NCBI GenBank assembly: GCA_003255025.1
Contig: QANY01007449.1
Location: forward strand, 310,001 to 374,000
Length of the DNA: 64,000 nucleotides
DNA from: Datisca glomerata
Lineage: Eukaryota > Streptophyta > Magnoliopsida > Cucurbitales > Datiscaceae
Direction of reading: 5' to 3'
Under the pieces are notes generated by a model, which ran no database searches, had not been told where the DNA came from, and saw only the letters and a list, made by a program, of their open reading frames with translations. Positions 34,495-45,021 of the stretch are shown here, in pieces. The position numbers and the translations under genes were made by a program. The first letter of the stretch is position 1; each line of letters opens with the position of its first letter.

Positions 34495-35880
34495 ATGTAA
34501 TTGAGTGACAATTATCAATAAAAAGGCTCATTCTCCCATGGAGCAAGATCAATAAAAAAGTGATGTTTGGCTTGCATTCTAGCTCGCTAGATGGGGAAAA
34601 GGAGTTCTAGTTATAGTAGAAATTCCTAGTTAGACTTCACAAGTAAAAAAGTGATGTCTGGTTTACATTCTAGCTCGTCAGACGGGAAAATGAGCTCCAG
34701 TCACAACAGAATTGCCTGGCTAGACTCCATAATAAAAAAAAAGTGATGTCTGGCTTACATTCTAGCGCGTCAGACGGGAAAATGAGTTATAATTAGAGTA
34801 GAAATTCCTGGCTACACTCTAAAAGGAAAAAATGATGTATGGCTTACATTCTAACTCGTCAAACAATAAAAAAAAGCACTCTAGTCAAAGTAGAAAGGCT
34901 TGGCTATACTCCTAAATAATAAAAAGTGATATGTGGCCTGCATTTTAGCTTGCCATATAGGATTAAAAGTCATGTCTGGCTTGCATTTTAGCTCAACAGA
35001 CGAGAAAATGAGCTCTAGTCAGAGTAGAAATGTTTGGCTATACTTCAAAACAATAAAAAGTGATATCTGGCTTGCACTTTAGCTCATCCGACGTGATTAA
35101 AAAGTAATGTTTGGCATTCATTCCAGCTCACCAGAAGGGAAGATGAGCTCTACTCTGAGCATAAATACCTGGCTAGACTCCAAAATAAAAAAAATGATGT
35201 ATAGCTTATATTTTAGCTTGCTAGACAGGATTAAAAAATGATGTCTGACTTGCATTCTAGCTTGCCAGACAAGAAAATGAGCTCCAGTATGAGCAAAAAT
35301 GTCTGGCTAGACTTTAAAATAACAAAAAGTGATGTTTGGCTTGCATTTTAGCTCACCAAACAGGATTAAAAAGGAAGGTCTGATAAGCACTCTACCTCAC
35401 CAAATAGGAAAAGGCCCTAGCCAGAGTAAGAATTCTTGGCTAAATACCTAAGGAAAAGAAAATAGTATAGCTTGCATACTAGCTCGCCAGAGGGAAAAGG
35501 CTCTATCCAGAACAGGAACTCCTAGCTAGATGCCTAAGGAAAATGAAGGTCTGGCAATGCCTAGCTAGATATCTAAGGAAGATGGAGGTCTGAGAAGCAC
35601 TCTAGCTTACAAGACGGGAAAATGCCCTAGCTAGAGCAGGAACACTTGGCTGGATGCCTAAGGAAAAGAAGAAGTCTGGCTGGCATCCTAGCTCGCTAGA
35701 CGTAAAAAGGCTCTAGCCAAGGCATGAACGTCTAACTAAATGCATAAGGAAAATGAGAAGTCTGACTTGCATCATAGCTCACCAGACAGGAAAGGCTCTA
35801 GCCAAATAGGAACGTCTGGCTAGATGCCAAAGGAAAAAGTGGTTTGGCTTGCACCAGACAGAAGACCCCCTTAAGTTTGA
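34495..35880 (+). repeat. Hairpin satellite of element B
   Basis: About 15 units of 85-100 bp built on aaaaagtgatgtctggcttgc, ctagctcgccagac, and ctagtcagag...cctggctagactcc. gtctggc pairs with gccagac, and ctag-cag with ctggctag, within each unit (for example 35242-35270). It is the reverse complement of the arrays in A and C, as expected from its orientation. Confidence 0.85.
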
Positions 35881-36559
35881 GTCAACCGCCCAAACAGAAC
35901 TCCCGAAAGGGGCAACACCCAACAAATGCCAATGTAATGGCATTACTTTGTGACCCAACCTCCCTCAAAGGGGACAACCTATTAGGAAGGAAGTGATAAG
36001 GATCACGATAACTTCACAGCTCAGGTCCTAAGACATTAATACTTAGAACATATATAAGGTCTCACAAAAACTAAATTAAAGCACGGTGAAAGTAAAAGTG
36101 AAGTTTCAATTATCAAGTTTGTTGTTTAGAGTTCATTCAAGCTCGGGGTCGACGACCAAGCTTATAGAAATCTGAAGGTTATAACAGATAGGAAATAAGC
36201 AAGAGCACAACCAAAAACAAGGAAAGAATAAGAGAACTCATTCTTATTAATAAGAGAGAAGGATTACAAATAGAAGAAAAGAAAAGTTACATAAAATCCA
36301 TCTTCAGGCGGAGGACGAACCCCCTCCTCAGGTTAACCTAAAAGTAAAAAAGACCCTCACCCATGTATGGGTCGATGGTCGTAGGGTTTCCACGACTTTC
36401 ATGAACTCTTTTAAGGCCTTGAGGGCTTTGGTCGCCTTTTAGTCAAAATTTCAGGATCACAATGACTTGGTCTAATTCTCTACCAAGTCGAGCCAAAAAG
36501 GAACTCAATCTGCGTCATCGAGGGCAATATGTCCCTCCGCGCGGAAGACGAGAATGCTT

Positions 36560-37180
36560 TAATCACTCCCATAGAGTGAGAAAGGGAAGGGAACAGCTAT
36601 GTTCGAGATAAAAAACACACTGAAGGCTATGGGTGGAAGAGCTATCACACCCATTCCTGAAGCATGCTGGCGTAAGTTGATGAAAGATCGAAAGGACAGC
36701 TGTGGTAAAAAATGAGAATGGTGAAGCTAAAGGTAGGAGACGGATTGTGGCCGATGAAGTTACTTCATTACAGATCAAATGTTAAGACTACCTGCTAGGT
36801 TGTAAATATTTTCTAAGGATGATGCTTCACAACAAATGGACTTTGCAACTATGAGTCAGTAACCAACAAAAACAAAGGGTTCACCACACAGGATTGTCGA
36901 CGACAAGAAAGCTGCCACAGACTAAACACCAACAACTTTGAGGGAGGCAACAACAACAAAAAGGAAACCTGAAAAAGGTTCAAAATGAAGCCTCCAAAAC
37001 AAAAAAGGCCTATAGAAAGGGAAAAATTACTGTTCTCACAAGAATGAGAGAAGAATTGAGGGAAAGAAGGAGGGTTGACGAAGATCTCATCCCTCTCAGG
37101 AAGGCGAGAATGAAGAAAGGGAAGAAGGAAATCGCCCATTCTATAGGCTTTGAAGAAAGAAACTGCTCATTTAATGGGCA
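36560..37180 (-). pseudogene. Antisense transcription-unit region of element B
   Basis: Minus-strand frames at 36849-37139 and 36563-36778 lie downstream of the antisense block tgcccattaaatgagcagtt (37161-37180) and a weak TATA (cctataga). The 96-codon frame starts MGDFLLPFLHSRLPE, and its nucleotides match the equivalent segments of A (about 8118-8250) and C (about 40650-40780). It is a candidate antisense ORF first exon, with no known domain. Confidence 0.4.
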
Positions 37181-37645
37181 TTAAAGTAAAAAATGATAAG
37201 GACCGTTGAGGCGATCCCACGCCCAATAAACTACCGCTTCACGAACCAATGAGAAAGGTCTAGAAAACCAAACGTCACTCACGCTTCTGCATGAGTGAAG
37301 TGATGCCTCAATGAATTAGGCCTCACGATTGGTAACTCTCACTCTTCTTTACACACGTTTACGCGCCATCATTGCCCTTACTACCAAGGAATGAATTATT
37401 TTGAATCGCAGTAAAGGAAAGGGGATGAACGTGCACAGATAAGTCACGATAAAAGACTGCCAGGTAGTTAATACCATTAACCACGAGCCTCCCAACTGAA
37501 TAAGAATCAAACATAAGTATAGATTACTCGAGACAAGCAAAGCTCTAGGCATAACACGACATAAGGCTAGCTGAATCTAAATAAAGTAGTATTCAGACCT
37601 GGGTAGGTAGGACCCCACCTCCCAAAATATTCGACTGGGGGTAAT

Positions 37646-38356
37646 TGTTATAGGCATTCTCTGACTACCAGTAACATGCCACCACGTGTAGCATTACGCC
37701 AAGAGGATCACACTAGGAGAAGGCTTTAAGGCCAGATCGTCTAGAAGGAGAAAGTCGACCTTGCCTAGTCGGTTCCCAGGAAGCTCAGGCTATATCAATC
37801 TGAGCAGACAAATGAGAGCAAGAATGAAGCCCGTAAAAAGAGCTCGGTTGACTCTCTCTGTCAGCATCATCATTACCCGCTGAAAGTAACATCCCACGTG
37901 ACGTCCTCCCATTAGGCCCTAGTGTCCAACGAGTTCAATCAACATGAAGGTGTATCAAATCAACCCCCGTTCACTCATTTCAAAGACACATCAATATTTA
38001 ATAACCATCACTTTATATTAGCTTTGGGGGACAATGACATTAAAGATCGCATCCCATCCATCCAGTCAAGGGCAATTGTCACGTCTTAGAAGGCTCCCTT
38101 ATACGCTCCCGAGGCTTCTTCGACACATTTCCTCCAACAATACTTCAGGTATAAATACCACACCTACTCCAGAAGAAGGTAAACAACACTCCCATTGGGA
38201 AAACTCTGCCAAATTTCTATCAGGATATTGACTTAGCTAGTTCTCATTGTTCTTTGGATCATTTGTTTGTGTTTTACATATTCTCAGGTCAAGAGGATTC
38301 CCAATCAAAAAAAGGGATCACATGTATTCTTACTGCTGAGATTTTTTATATAAAAA
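37646..38356 (+). repeat. Element B 3' LTR
   Basis: 711 bp, homologous to 25391-26124. The final 11 bases are eroded to an AT-rich stretch. The TATA box (38150-38157) and cacgtgacgtc (37895-37905) are retained. Confidence 0.85.
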
Positions 38357-38361
38357 AATAT

Positions 38362-39962
38362 CTTTATTGATTTATATGATATTATGTTTTGGTAAAAAAT
38401 AAGTATTGATAGTTAGATATTATCATTCTTTTCGGTATCTAATGATATGAATTAATTTACGTAAGCGGTTCATTTTTTTCAACAAAATTGAATAGATTCT
38501 AGAAGTAAGTTTAATAAGTTTTGCAAATTTAGTTAAAAAGGTACAATATAAAGTCACATTTATAGTCTTTAAGTGTGTTTGTGTTAGGCCCTCAAATTCG
38601 TCTAGTCAACTTTAATTGGATTATCTAAACGCTTGTTAGGTGGTAGTTAGATATTGTCCTATGAGAAAGGTAGTCTAATAAATTATAATGGTCCTTCATT
38701 AATACTCTCGGGAATAATCAAATATGTTTTACCTCTTAAAAATAATAATATGGTATCACAATTTATTTTTGACAGAATATGACAGATCTTTTCTAAGGTA
38801 TATGCTATTTTGGTTTTAGAATAATTTGTGATGGACTAATTGTTTATCTAAATTTTAATGATCAAAATGATATGTCACTTATTTATAAGTTGATATTTTA
38901 TTATAAATCAAAATAATATTTCAAATCAATCAATGAATTAGTGACATTACATCACTTAACCATTTTAAACTTGATAAAAAACTTAGTTGATCGATAATAA
39001 TTACTCTTGATTTTAAGAGAATATGTTGAGGGAAAGGATAAAAATACCTAAGAATTCAGATTTATTCAAAGTCAAAATTAAACAGCAACATAAGAGGGTT
39101 TAAGCGCAATGAATATAAGTTGAAAGATTTATATTCTAAATTGGAAGCTTATTGTCCAATATGTCAAAAAGATATAATTTGGTAGACAATAATTAACAAA
39201 TTAGAAAAAAAAAACTTATTTTGTCAAGACTAAACAGACATATTATTCTACTTTGACGTCAATGAGTCAGGTGGAAGAGCATCGAAAGTATTTTTTCTTG
39301 ATCATTTTTTTTCAAAGTTTTTTTAATAAGAAATAGAATAACTTGTGTCTTAAATAAATATTATTTTTTTATCAAAGGAATATGATTTAATAGAAAAAAT
39401 AGCTAATTACATCAAATGAAACATCAATGGACAAAACAGAATCAAAGAATTACACTGACGATAAAGATAAAAGAAAAAAACTTGACAACATGAGTACGAC
39501 TGTAGTAATGAGAAGGATTTCGAGAACAGTAATATTAGAATAATTACCAATTGGACAATATATTTTTTTAAAATTTAATTTGGACAATATTCAAGTTGAT
39601 AAGGAAGTGAAAAATAGACTTGATATAAACAGCATATGCGCAAGATATGTATACACTTTCGTGTATAGTTTTACTACTCATTTGTTTAAAAAATATTGTT
39701 ATTGAGTTTCATGCATCAAAAGTTCAGACACATAAATTGATCTAACTATACATGAGTTGTGAGATAAAGAAACATAAAACTCAATAATTGAACTGTACAA
39801 CTAATATTCACTTGGCAAACATAGAGGAGTATTAGAGCTCAATGTGACATAAGCTCATTCAAACAAACCATCTACACTTGTGCATGCTCGTCTGGTCGAG
39901 ACAAAGATTGATTATGTGATACAATGATCTTATACACATTGAAACCTTTTAGACTAGAACGT
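38362..39962. other. Intergenic, AT-rich
   Basis: I see no gene. It contains a foldback element at about 38840-39000. Confidence 0.55.
38840..39000. mobile_element. Foldback MITE, family 2 (copy 1)
   Basis: The left arm (ttatctaaattttaatgatc...tgtcacttattta) is the imperfect complement of the right arm (gtgacattacatcactt...acttagttgatcg). It resembles copies at 44447-44605 and 52770-52955. Confidence 0.4.
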
Positions 39963-40650
39963 TGTTGATGCGAAAATCTCAACAATAATATTGCATGCCA
40001 TCTCTTTTTTAGTGTGGAATGCCTCTTGACTCTGGAATCTGTAAAATACAAACAAATAACTCAGAGAGCGAGGGAAACATGAAGGTTGTTGCCTCACCTA
40101 AGGGTCTCAGATGCCTAAGTCAGTATCCTGTCGTTATTTTGACATAGTTTCCCTAAAGGGGAATGGCATACCTCTTATGTGGTATGTGAGAATATTTATA
40201 CTTGAAGCTTTAGAGGAGGAAGCATGTTGGAGAATCCTCGGGAGCGTGCGAGGAAAGCTTTCCGAGGTCTGACGACTGACCTTGATTGGATGGATGAGAG
40301 GTGATCTTGAAATAAAGTGATGGTTATTAAATGTTGACGTGTTCTTTGAAGTGACCTATCAGGTGCTGATTTGATAAGTTATCATAGCGATTGGACATGT
40401 CAAGCGTTTGGGCCTATGAGAAGGTGCCATCTCAGATGTTACTTTCGATGAGTAATGATGCTTCTAACACTCGGGGTCATCCGAGCTCTCTTTGCAAGCT
40501 CCATCCTTGCTATGCTTAATCTGCTCAGGTTTGTACAATCCGAGCTCCTTCAAGACTGACTAGGCAAGGTCAGGCCTTCTCCTTTGAATCCTTCCTTGGT
40601 CATGAACTTTTTGATGTGGTGTGACATGTGTCGTCACATTGTTGGTAACC
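39963..40650 (-). repeat. Element C 3' LTR
   Basis: It starts tgttgatgcgaaaatctc and contains a minus-strand TATA at about 40188-40203. The outer end is approximate, because the expected terminal sequence is eroded. Confidence 0.65.
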
Positions 40651-40789
40651 CTTGTTCTTGCCTTACTTTATCCTTGCCTTTCTGAAAGAGTCGAAACCTT
40701 TGCCAACCCTCGTTCTTACCCCCAGTTCTTCTTTTCTCCTTGGGAGAACAATGGTCCTTCCCCTTTCATGCATTCCTCCTTTGGCTAGA

Positions 40790-41340
40790 TCTTTATTCTT
40801 GCTGGCGAGCTACAGTGCTCGACACACACCACTTTTCACCTTATCCAGTCAGGCATTCCTACTCTTATTAGATCTTTATTCTCGTCTGGCGAGCTAGACT
40901 GTTCGACATATGTCATTTTTTCCTTTGATGTCTAGCCAGACATTCCTGCTCTAGCTAGATCTTTATTCTCGTCTGGCGAGCTAGATTGCTCGACAGACAT
41001 CACTTTTTTACTTATCCAGCCAAGTATTCATGCTCTGTCTAGAACCTTATTCTCGTCTGGCGAGCTAGATTGTCACAACATACATCATTTTTTAATCTCA
41101 TTTAATGAGCTAGATTGACACACCATACATCATTTTTTAATCTCGTTTAGTGAGCTAGATTGTCAAATGTCACATCAGACATCACTTTTTAATCTCATCT
41201 GATGAGCTAGATTGTCACACCAGACATGACTTTTTAATCCCGTTTGGTGAGCTAGATTAACACACTAGACACCACATTTTTAATCTTGTCTGGTGCGCTA
41301 AATTGTCACACCAAACATGACTTTTCAATCCTGTTGTACG
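40790..41340 (-). repeat. Hairpin satellite of element C
   Basis: About nine units. The first three are ~87-bp double-hairpin units; one has gtctggcgagc / gctcgacagac at 40971-40981 and 40988-40998 with a 6-base loop and one mismatch. The rest are a shortened ~48-bp form ending atcactttttaatctcg. Confidence 0.85.
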
Positions 41341-41639
41341 TCGTTGAAGAGTCAATTCTTTCTTTTATTTGACAAATGTTGTTGTGTACATGATCTTAAT
41401 TGTCCGCCACACCTTAGTGTTAAGTGTTCAAAAAGGAGATTGCTTGTTGTGCTCTGACTGGGGGAGGCCCGAGGTGGAGTACTAAAGACTGTCGGGCGTT
41501 GCCGCCTTCCATGACTTATTGGAACCCGACACACCAAATTTTATGGGCTCATCTATACGTCCTTGGTGAAACCCCGTGAACTTTATGTTCTTTTCGGGAA
41601 TAAGTGTTGATTCGTCTTGAACTATCTTCTTTGGCTGGT

Positions 41640-42620
41640 GTGGTCAGTGAATGATCCCTCTAGTTGTTCAAGTTCTTTTCTAGACCGCTCATCCGGTGGT
41701 TTGCCGATCATGGGCTCCTCTATCGTTGTGGGTTCTCCCACTTCATGCATGCACCTGGGAGGAGCATACTCGCGTGTTACACTGTAAGAAACCTAATCCC
41801 CTTGAAGGCTGGTGCAAAAAGTCTGGACTACCCTTGTGCTTTCACATGGGCCTCAAAGGCTTGGCATGTGAGCCCGTGTACCCATTTTACCATGATATGT
41901 CCTTCCAATTTACCCGAGGTGGGAGGCAAGAACTGGGAGCTGTATAGCTCAAATTCATAAAATGTGGCCCATATCTGTTATTGTCGGGAGTGGCCTATTG
42001 TGGAGGACTGATGCGAGGTCCTGTATTTCAACTAGGAATGATCCCAATCTTGTTTACTCACACGGTGCTACTTTCCAAGCATCTTTGAAAATTATTGGTG
42101 GCCAAATGGACACCAAAAAGTTAAGAGGGAGCATAGAAACTACCTTGCCGAGGGTGGCCTGCCGATGTTTACCCTCATCTGCTGCATCGGCTCACATATT
42201 GTCTCTGAAAGATTCTTTGAAGGTCTTTGCTTTCATTTCTTCTTCGGCCTCCTTGTTCTCCTCCGTCTGGCAGCATCACTGGCGGCCATACGCACACCAT
42301 ATGTTTCTTAACAGGGTGTCCTTCTTCCAAGCCCCTCCCATTACACTACTCTTTCTTTTATCTTCCTCGACTAACCCTAACTAGGGCTTCCACCAGTAAG
42401 TGGCAGCTCTATATTCCGAAGCCTGGTTTCACTTTGGTCCCGATTTCCTCAAGAGGCAGTAGTTTCTCTAAGCCAGGTTGTCATCTTGACCCTTCCCGTA
42501 TGATGTATGGTTTCCCAATGTGGTTTTCTAAAGGCGTAATGACTCATCCAGCTGGCTTTTCGGTGTCAGAAGAGGATCCTTTTCATGCGAGAATCTACCA
42601 CGATTTGAGCGAGCGCTAGT
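41640..42620 (+). pseudogene. Antisense ORF-like region of element C
   Basis: Overlapping plus-strand frames (41664-41960, 41696-41947, 41962-42384, 42227-42619) form a long, broken, relatively GC-rich coding-like stretch antisense to the element. Parts match element A 11200-11575 and 12120-12190. No known domain is recognised. By analogy with Tat-lineage elements it may be the distal part of an antisense ORF. Confidence 0.35.
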
Positions 42621-42639
42621 GTGTCTATTCTCTTTATCC

Positions 42640-42872
42640 CAATTACCTTAAAGGGCACGACTATTGTATCCTTTTTTCGTTCGTTGTGTGATCACAATAT
42701 TGGCAGGGAATCCTTCCCTGGGTGAGGAGGAGGCTGAGTTTCCCCTCTTTCCCTGGGCCTCTTCGGAGGGGGATGAGAACATCAAACTGGTTTTCTCTTT
42801 ATGGGGGAGCGGATGCTTCCAGTGTTTTTGGAAGGGAACAGTTTTGATGTCGTTCCCAAAGGCTGCGTCACC
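42640..42872 (-). other. Leader and primer site of element C
   Basis: The minus strand reads a decayed primer site (42850-42872) followed by a leader. Its order of short blocks (gttcccttccaaaacact, catccgctcccccataaag) matches the leader of element B at 26150-26230. Confidence 0.5.
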
Positions 42873-43471
42873 TGTTGATGTCAAAAATCTCAACAGTAAT
42901 ATTGCATGACATCCCCTCTTTAGTGTGGAATGCCCCTTGACTCTAGAACCTGCAAATACAAACAAAGAACCCATAGAGCGAGAAAAACCGAGGGTGGTTG
43001 CCTCGCCTAAGGGCCTCCTATACTTAAGTCAATATCTTGGCATTATTTTAACACAGTTTCCTTAAGGGGAAATGACATACCTCTCCTATGGTAGATGGAG
43101 ATATTTATACCTGGAGCTTTAGGGGAGGAAGCGTGCTGGAGAAGTCTCGGGAACATGCGAGGGAAGCCTTCCAAGTCCTGACGACTAACCTTGATTGGAC
43201 GAATATGAGACAATCTTGACAAAAGCGATGATCAATAAATGTTGACGTGTTCTTCGAAGTGACCTATCGAGGGCTGATTTGATAAGCTGTCATAGTGATT
43301 GAACCTGTCGAGCATTTGGGACTATGAGAATGTGTCATTTGAGATGTTACTTTCGACGAGTAATGATGCCTCTGACACTCGGAGTTATCCGAGCTCTCTT
43401 TGCGAGCTCCATCATCGCTGTCCTTTATCTGCTCCAGTTTATGCAACTTGATCTCTCTCAACTCTAAAGAG
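42873..43471 (-). repeat. Element C 5' LTR, truncated
   Basis: It starts tgttgatgtcaaaaatctc and follows the left copy until about 43471, where similarity stops before the expected TG end. Confidence 0.65.
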
Positions 43472-44610
43472 GAAAAAAACCAACAAATCAAGATATTGAT
43501 GTAGAAAAACTACCATGTTTCTTAGATGTATGTGAAAAACTCACTTCACATAACGTAAAAAATCAAAGAAGAAAGCGAAAAACAATCCGATCGAAGTAGG
43601 AGATATATCTGATGAGAGAAAATGGAATATAAATTAAGCGTATGGGTAAAGAGGAGAAGAGAAAGATTAAGAAGTTGGAAACGAGGGACGAGGTGGTATA
43701 AACCTATAAAGACTATCTTGATTTTAAATACCACTACTATATATTAGAAAGATTAATAGATGTTTGTTACCAACTAATATTACTAGAGAGTCTTACTACG
43801 ACTTAGATTGTTATATTTGTCATCTTAGGTTTCATAATCTGAAAAAAAAATGCCATTTTCATTCTTGTAACCAACAAAGAAGGAATAAATTTTCGTATCT
43901 AAGTGAAAACTCATAATTTTATTAAATATGTTGTTACCTGTCTTAGAATATATTTTTATATTCATATTTTAATGAGAAATGGATAGACTATTGAAATTGT
44001 AAAAAATACACGCACATCTATCTATAGTATATATAAACGAGTTTAAAACAAAACAAAAAAACATTTTTGGATAGCATGTATCCCACAATTTCATAGAATT
44101 CATTAGTTGTACTTCATAAACTTTACAATTAAATATGACTTTCATGAACATTAAAATTAAATATTAATAATTTTAAATGATATAACTGATGACTTTTTTA
44201 ATTTTTGAGCAATATAATATGAACTACTTTTAGAATTCCTAAATTGCTCTCTTTGTTCCTAATAATGAAATATTTTAAAAATTAAGATAACATACCTTAA
44301 CATATATGAAATGGAAATTAAACACATGAAGAAAAGGTAAAGAATGAATCAAATATAATTTTATTAATTAAAAAAATAAAGTTTGAAGCAACTATACATT
44401 TGAACGAAATCTAATATGTTTTTGTGAATTACATAAGAATAATTTTAAAATGATTAAATAATTGATTAAATTTTAAGTGACTAAGTAACTTGACAATCAT
44501 TTATATGTTGATGTTTGATGACTCATTAAAATACTTTAACAAAATAATTTATAAATGATTGTCACGTTGCTTAATTATATAAAATTTAATTAATTATTTT
44601 GTCGACGTAG
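43472..44610. other. Intergenic, AT-rich
   Basis: No gene is seen between element C and the ARM gene promoter. It contains a foldback element at 44447-44605. Confidence 0.55.
44447..44605. mobile_element. Foldback MITE, family 2 (copy 2)
   Basis: The left arm tgattaaattttaagtgact...cttgacaatcatttata is the near complement of the right arm tataaatgattgtcacgttgcttaatta...ttaat. It ends about 15 bases upstream of the ARM gene TATA box. Confidence 0.5.
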
Positions 44611-44620
44611 AAATACTCAT

Positions 44621-44628
44621 TATATAAA
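44621..44628 (+). promoter_or_regulatory. TATA box of the ARM-repeat gene
   Basis: tatataaa, 400 bases upstream of the start codon. Transcription would start near 44655 in a pyrimidine-rich stretch, giving a leader of about 370 bases. Confidence 0.5.
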
Positions 44629-44782
44629 CGCTCTATATCGTTTCTTTCACACTTTTTTAATAATTATATGTTTAACCATATTTTTCATCTATGAGACATT
44701 TCATCAATTAATTTTCATTGTTTAGTTTTCGCGTGCAAACAAGTGTTAGAAACTGAGAAAAAATTATATGTTTTGAGTAGCA

Positions 44783-44860
44783 ATGGAAATTTTCCTGAAC
44801 AGAGAAGAGCCAACCAAAGTTTTCCACCAAACCCCAAACTTCATTCACCAAAAAGAATAA
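44783..44860 (+). other. uORF in the ARM gene leader
   Basis: A 25-codon frame opened by gcaatgg (purine at -3, G at +4) ends at taa 44858-44860. A two-codon uORF (atg ttt tga) precedes it at about 44768. If the leader starts near 44655, both would lie in the mRNA and could damp translation. Confidence 0.4.
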
Positions 44861-44909
44861 AACTGCCCAAAGTAACAGATTCTCTCTCTCTTTCTCTCTG
44901 TTGCTTTAA

Positions 44910-44911
<2 letters not shown>

Positions 44912-44951
<40 letters not shown>
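44912..44951. repeat. (CT)n in the ARM gene 5' leader
   Basis: About 20 CT units, preceded by a shorter interrupted CT stretch at 44880-44898. CT-rich leaders are common in plant genes. Confidence 0.95.
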
Positions 44952-44953
<2 letters not shown>

Positions 44954-45021
44954 TTTTTATATCACAACCAGATTTTTTCTGTCTATTACACACCGACCCA
45001 GAATTTTTTCTGTTCCCTTCC

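Larger units (their letters stand above)
25391..38356 (+). mobile_element. Element B: gag-protease-only LTR retrotransposon (Tat-like)
   Basis: LTRs at 25391-26124 and 37646-38356 flank the interior. The 5-bp duplication aatat is at 25386-25390 and 38357-38361. A polypurine-type tract (gactgggggtaat) precedes the 3' LTR. Gag and protease remnants are recognisable, but RT, RNase H and integrase are absent. A hairpin satellite and an antisense region replace them. Gag is interrupted by element D (26799-32829), so B is about 6.9 kb without it. It would need enzymes in trans. LTRs, satellite and antisense block are homologous to A and C, which lie in the opposite orientation. Confidence 0.85.
39963..43471 (-). 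mobile_element. Element C: short non-autonomous relative of A and B
   Basis: LTR-type repeats at 39963 to about 40650 and 42873 to about 43471 flank a 2.2-kb interior. A primer site remnant (minus strand ggtgacgcagcctttgggaac) abuts the right repeat, so it reads leftward. The right (5') LTR is truncated at its outer end by roughly 170 bp relative to the left. There is no gag or pol. The interior has the leader, an antisense ORF-like region and the hairpin satellite. Sequence similarity to A and B is clear in LTR, leader, satellite and antisense segments. Confidence 0.75.

Noticed and set aside
44743..45021. In-frame N-terminal extension of the ARM gene
   Set aside because: It opens only with GTG, runs through the (CT)n leader, and lies before a good ATG that matches family length. 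It is 5' untranslated sequence.
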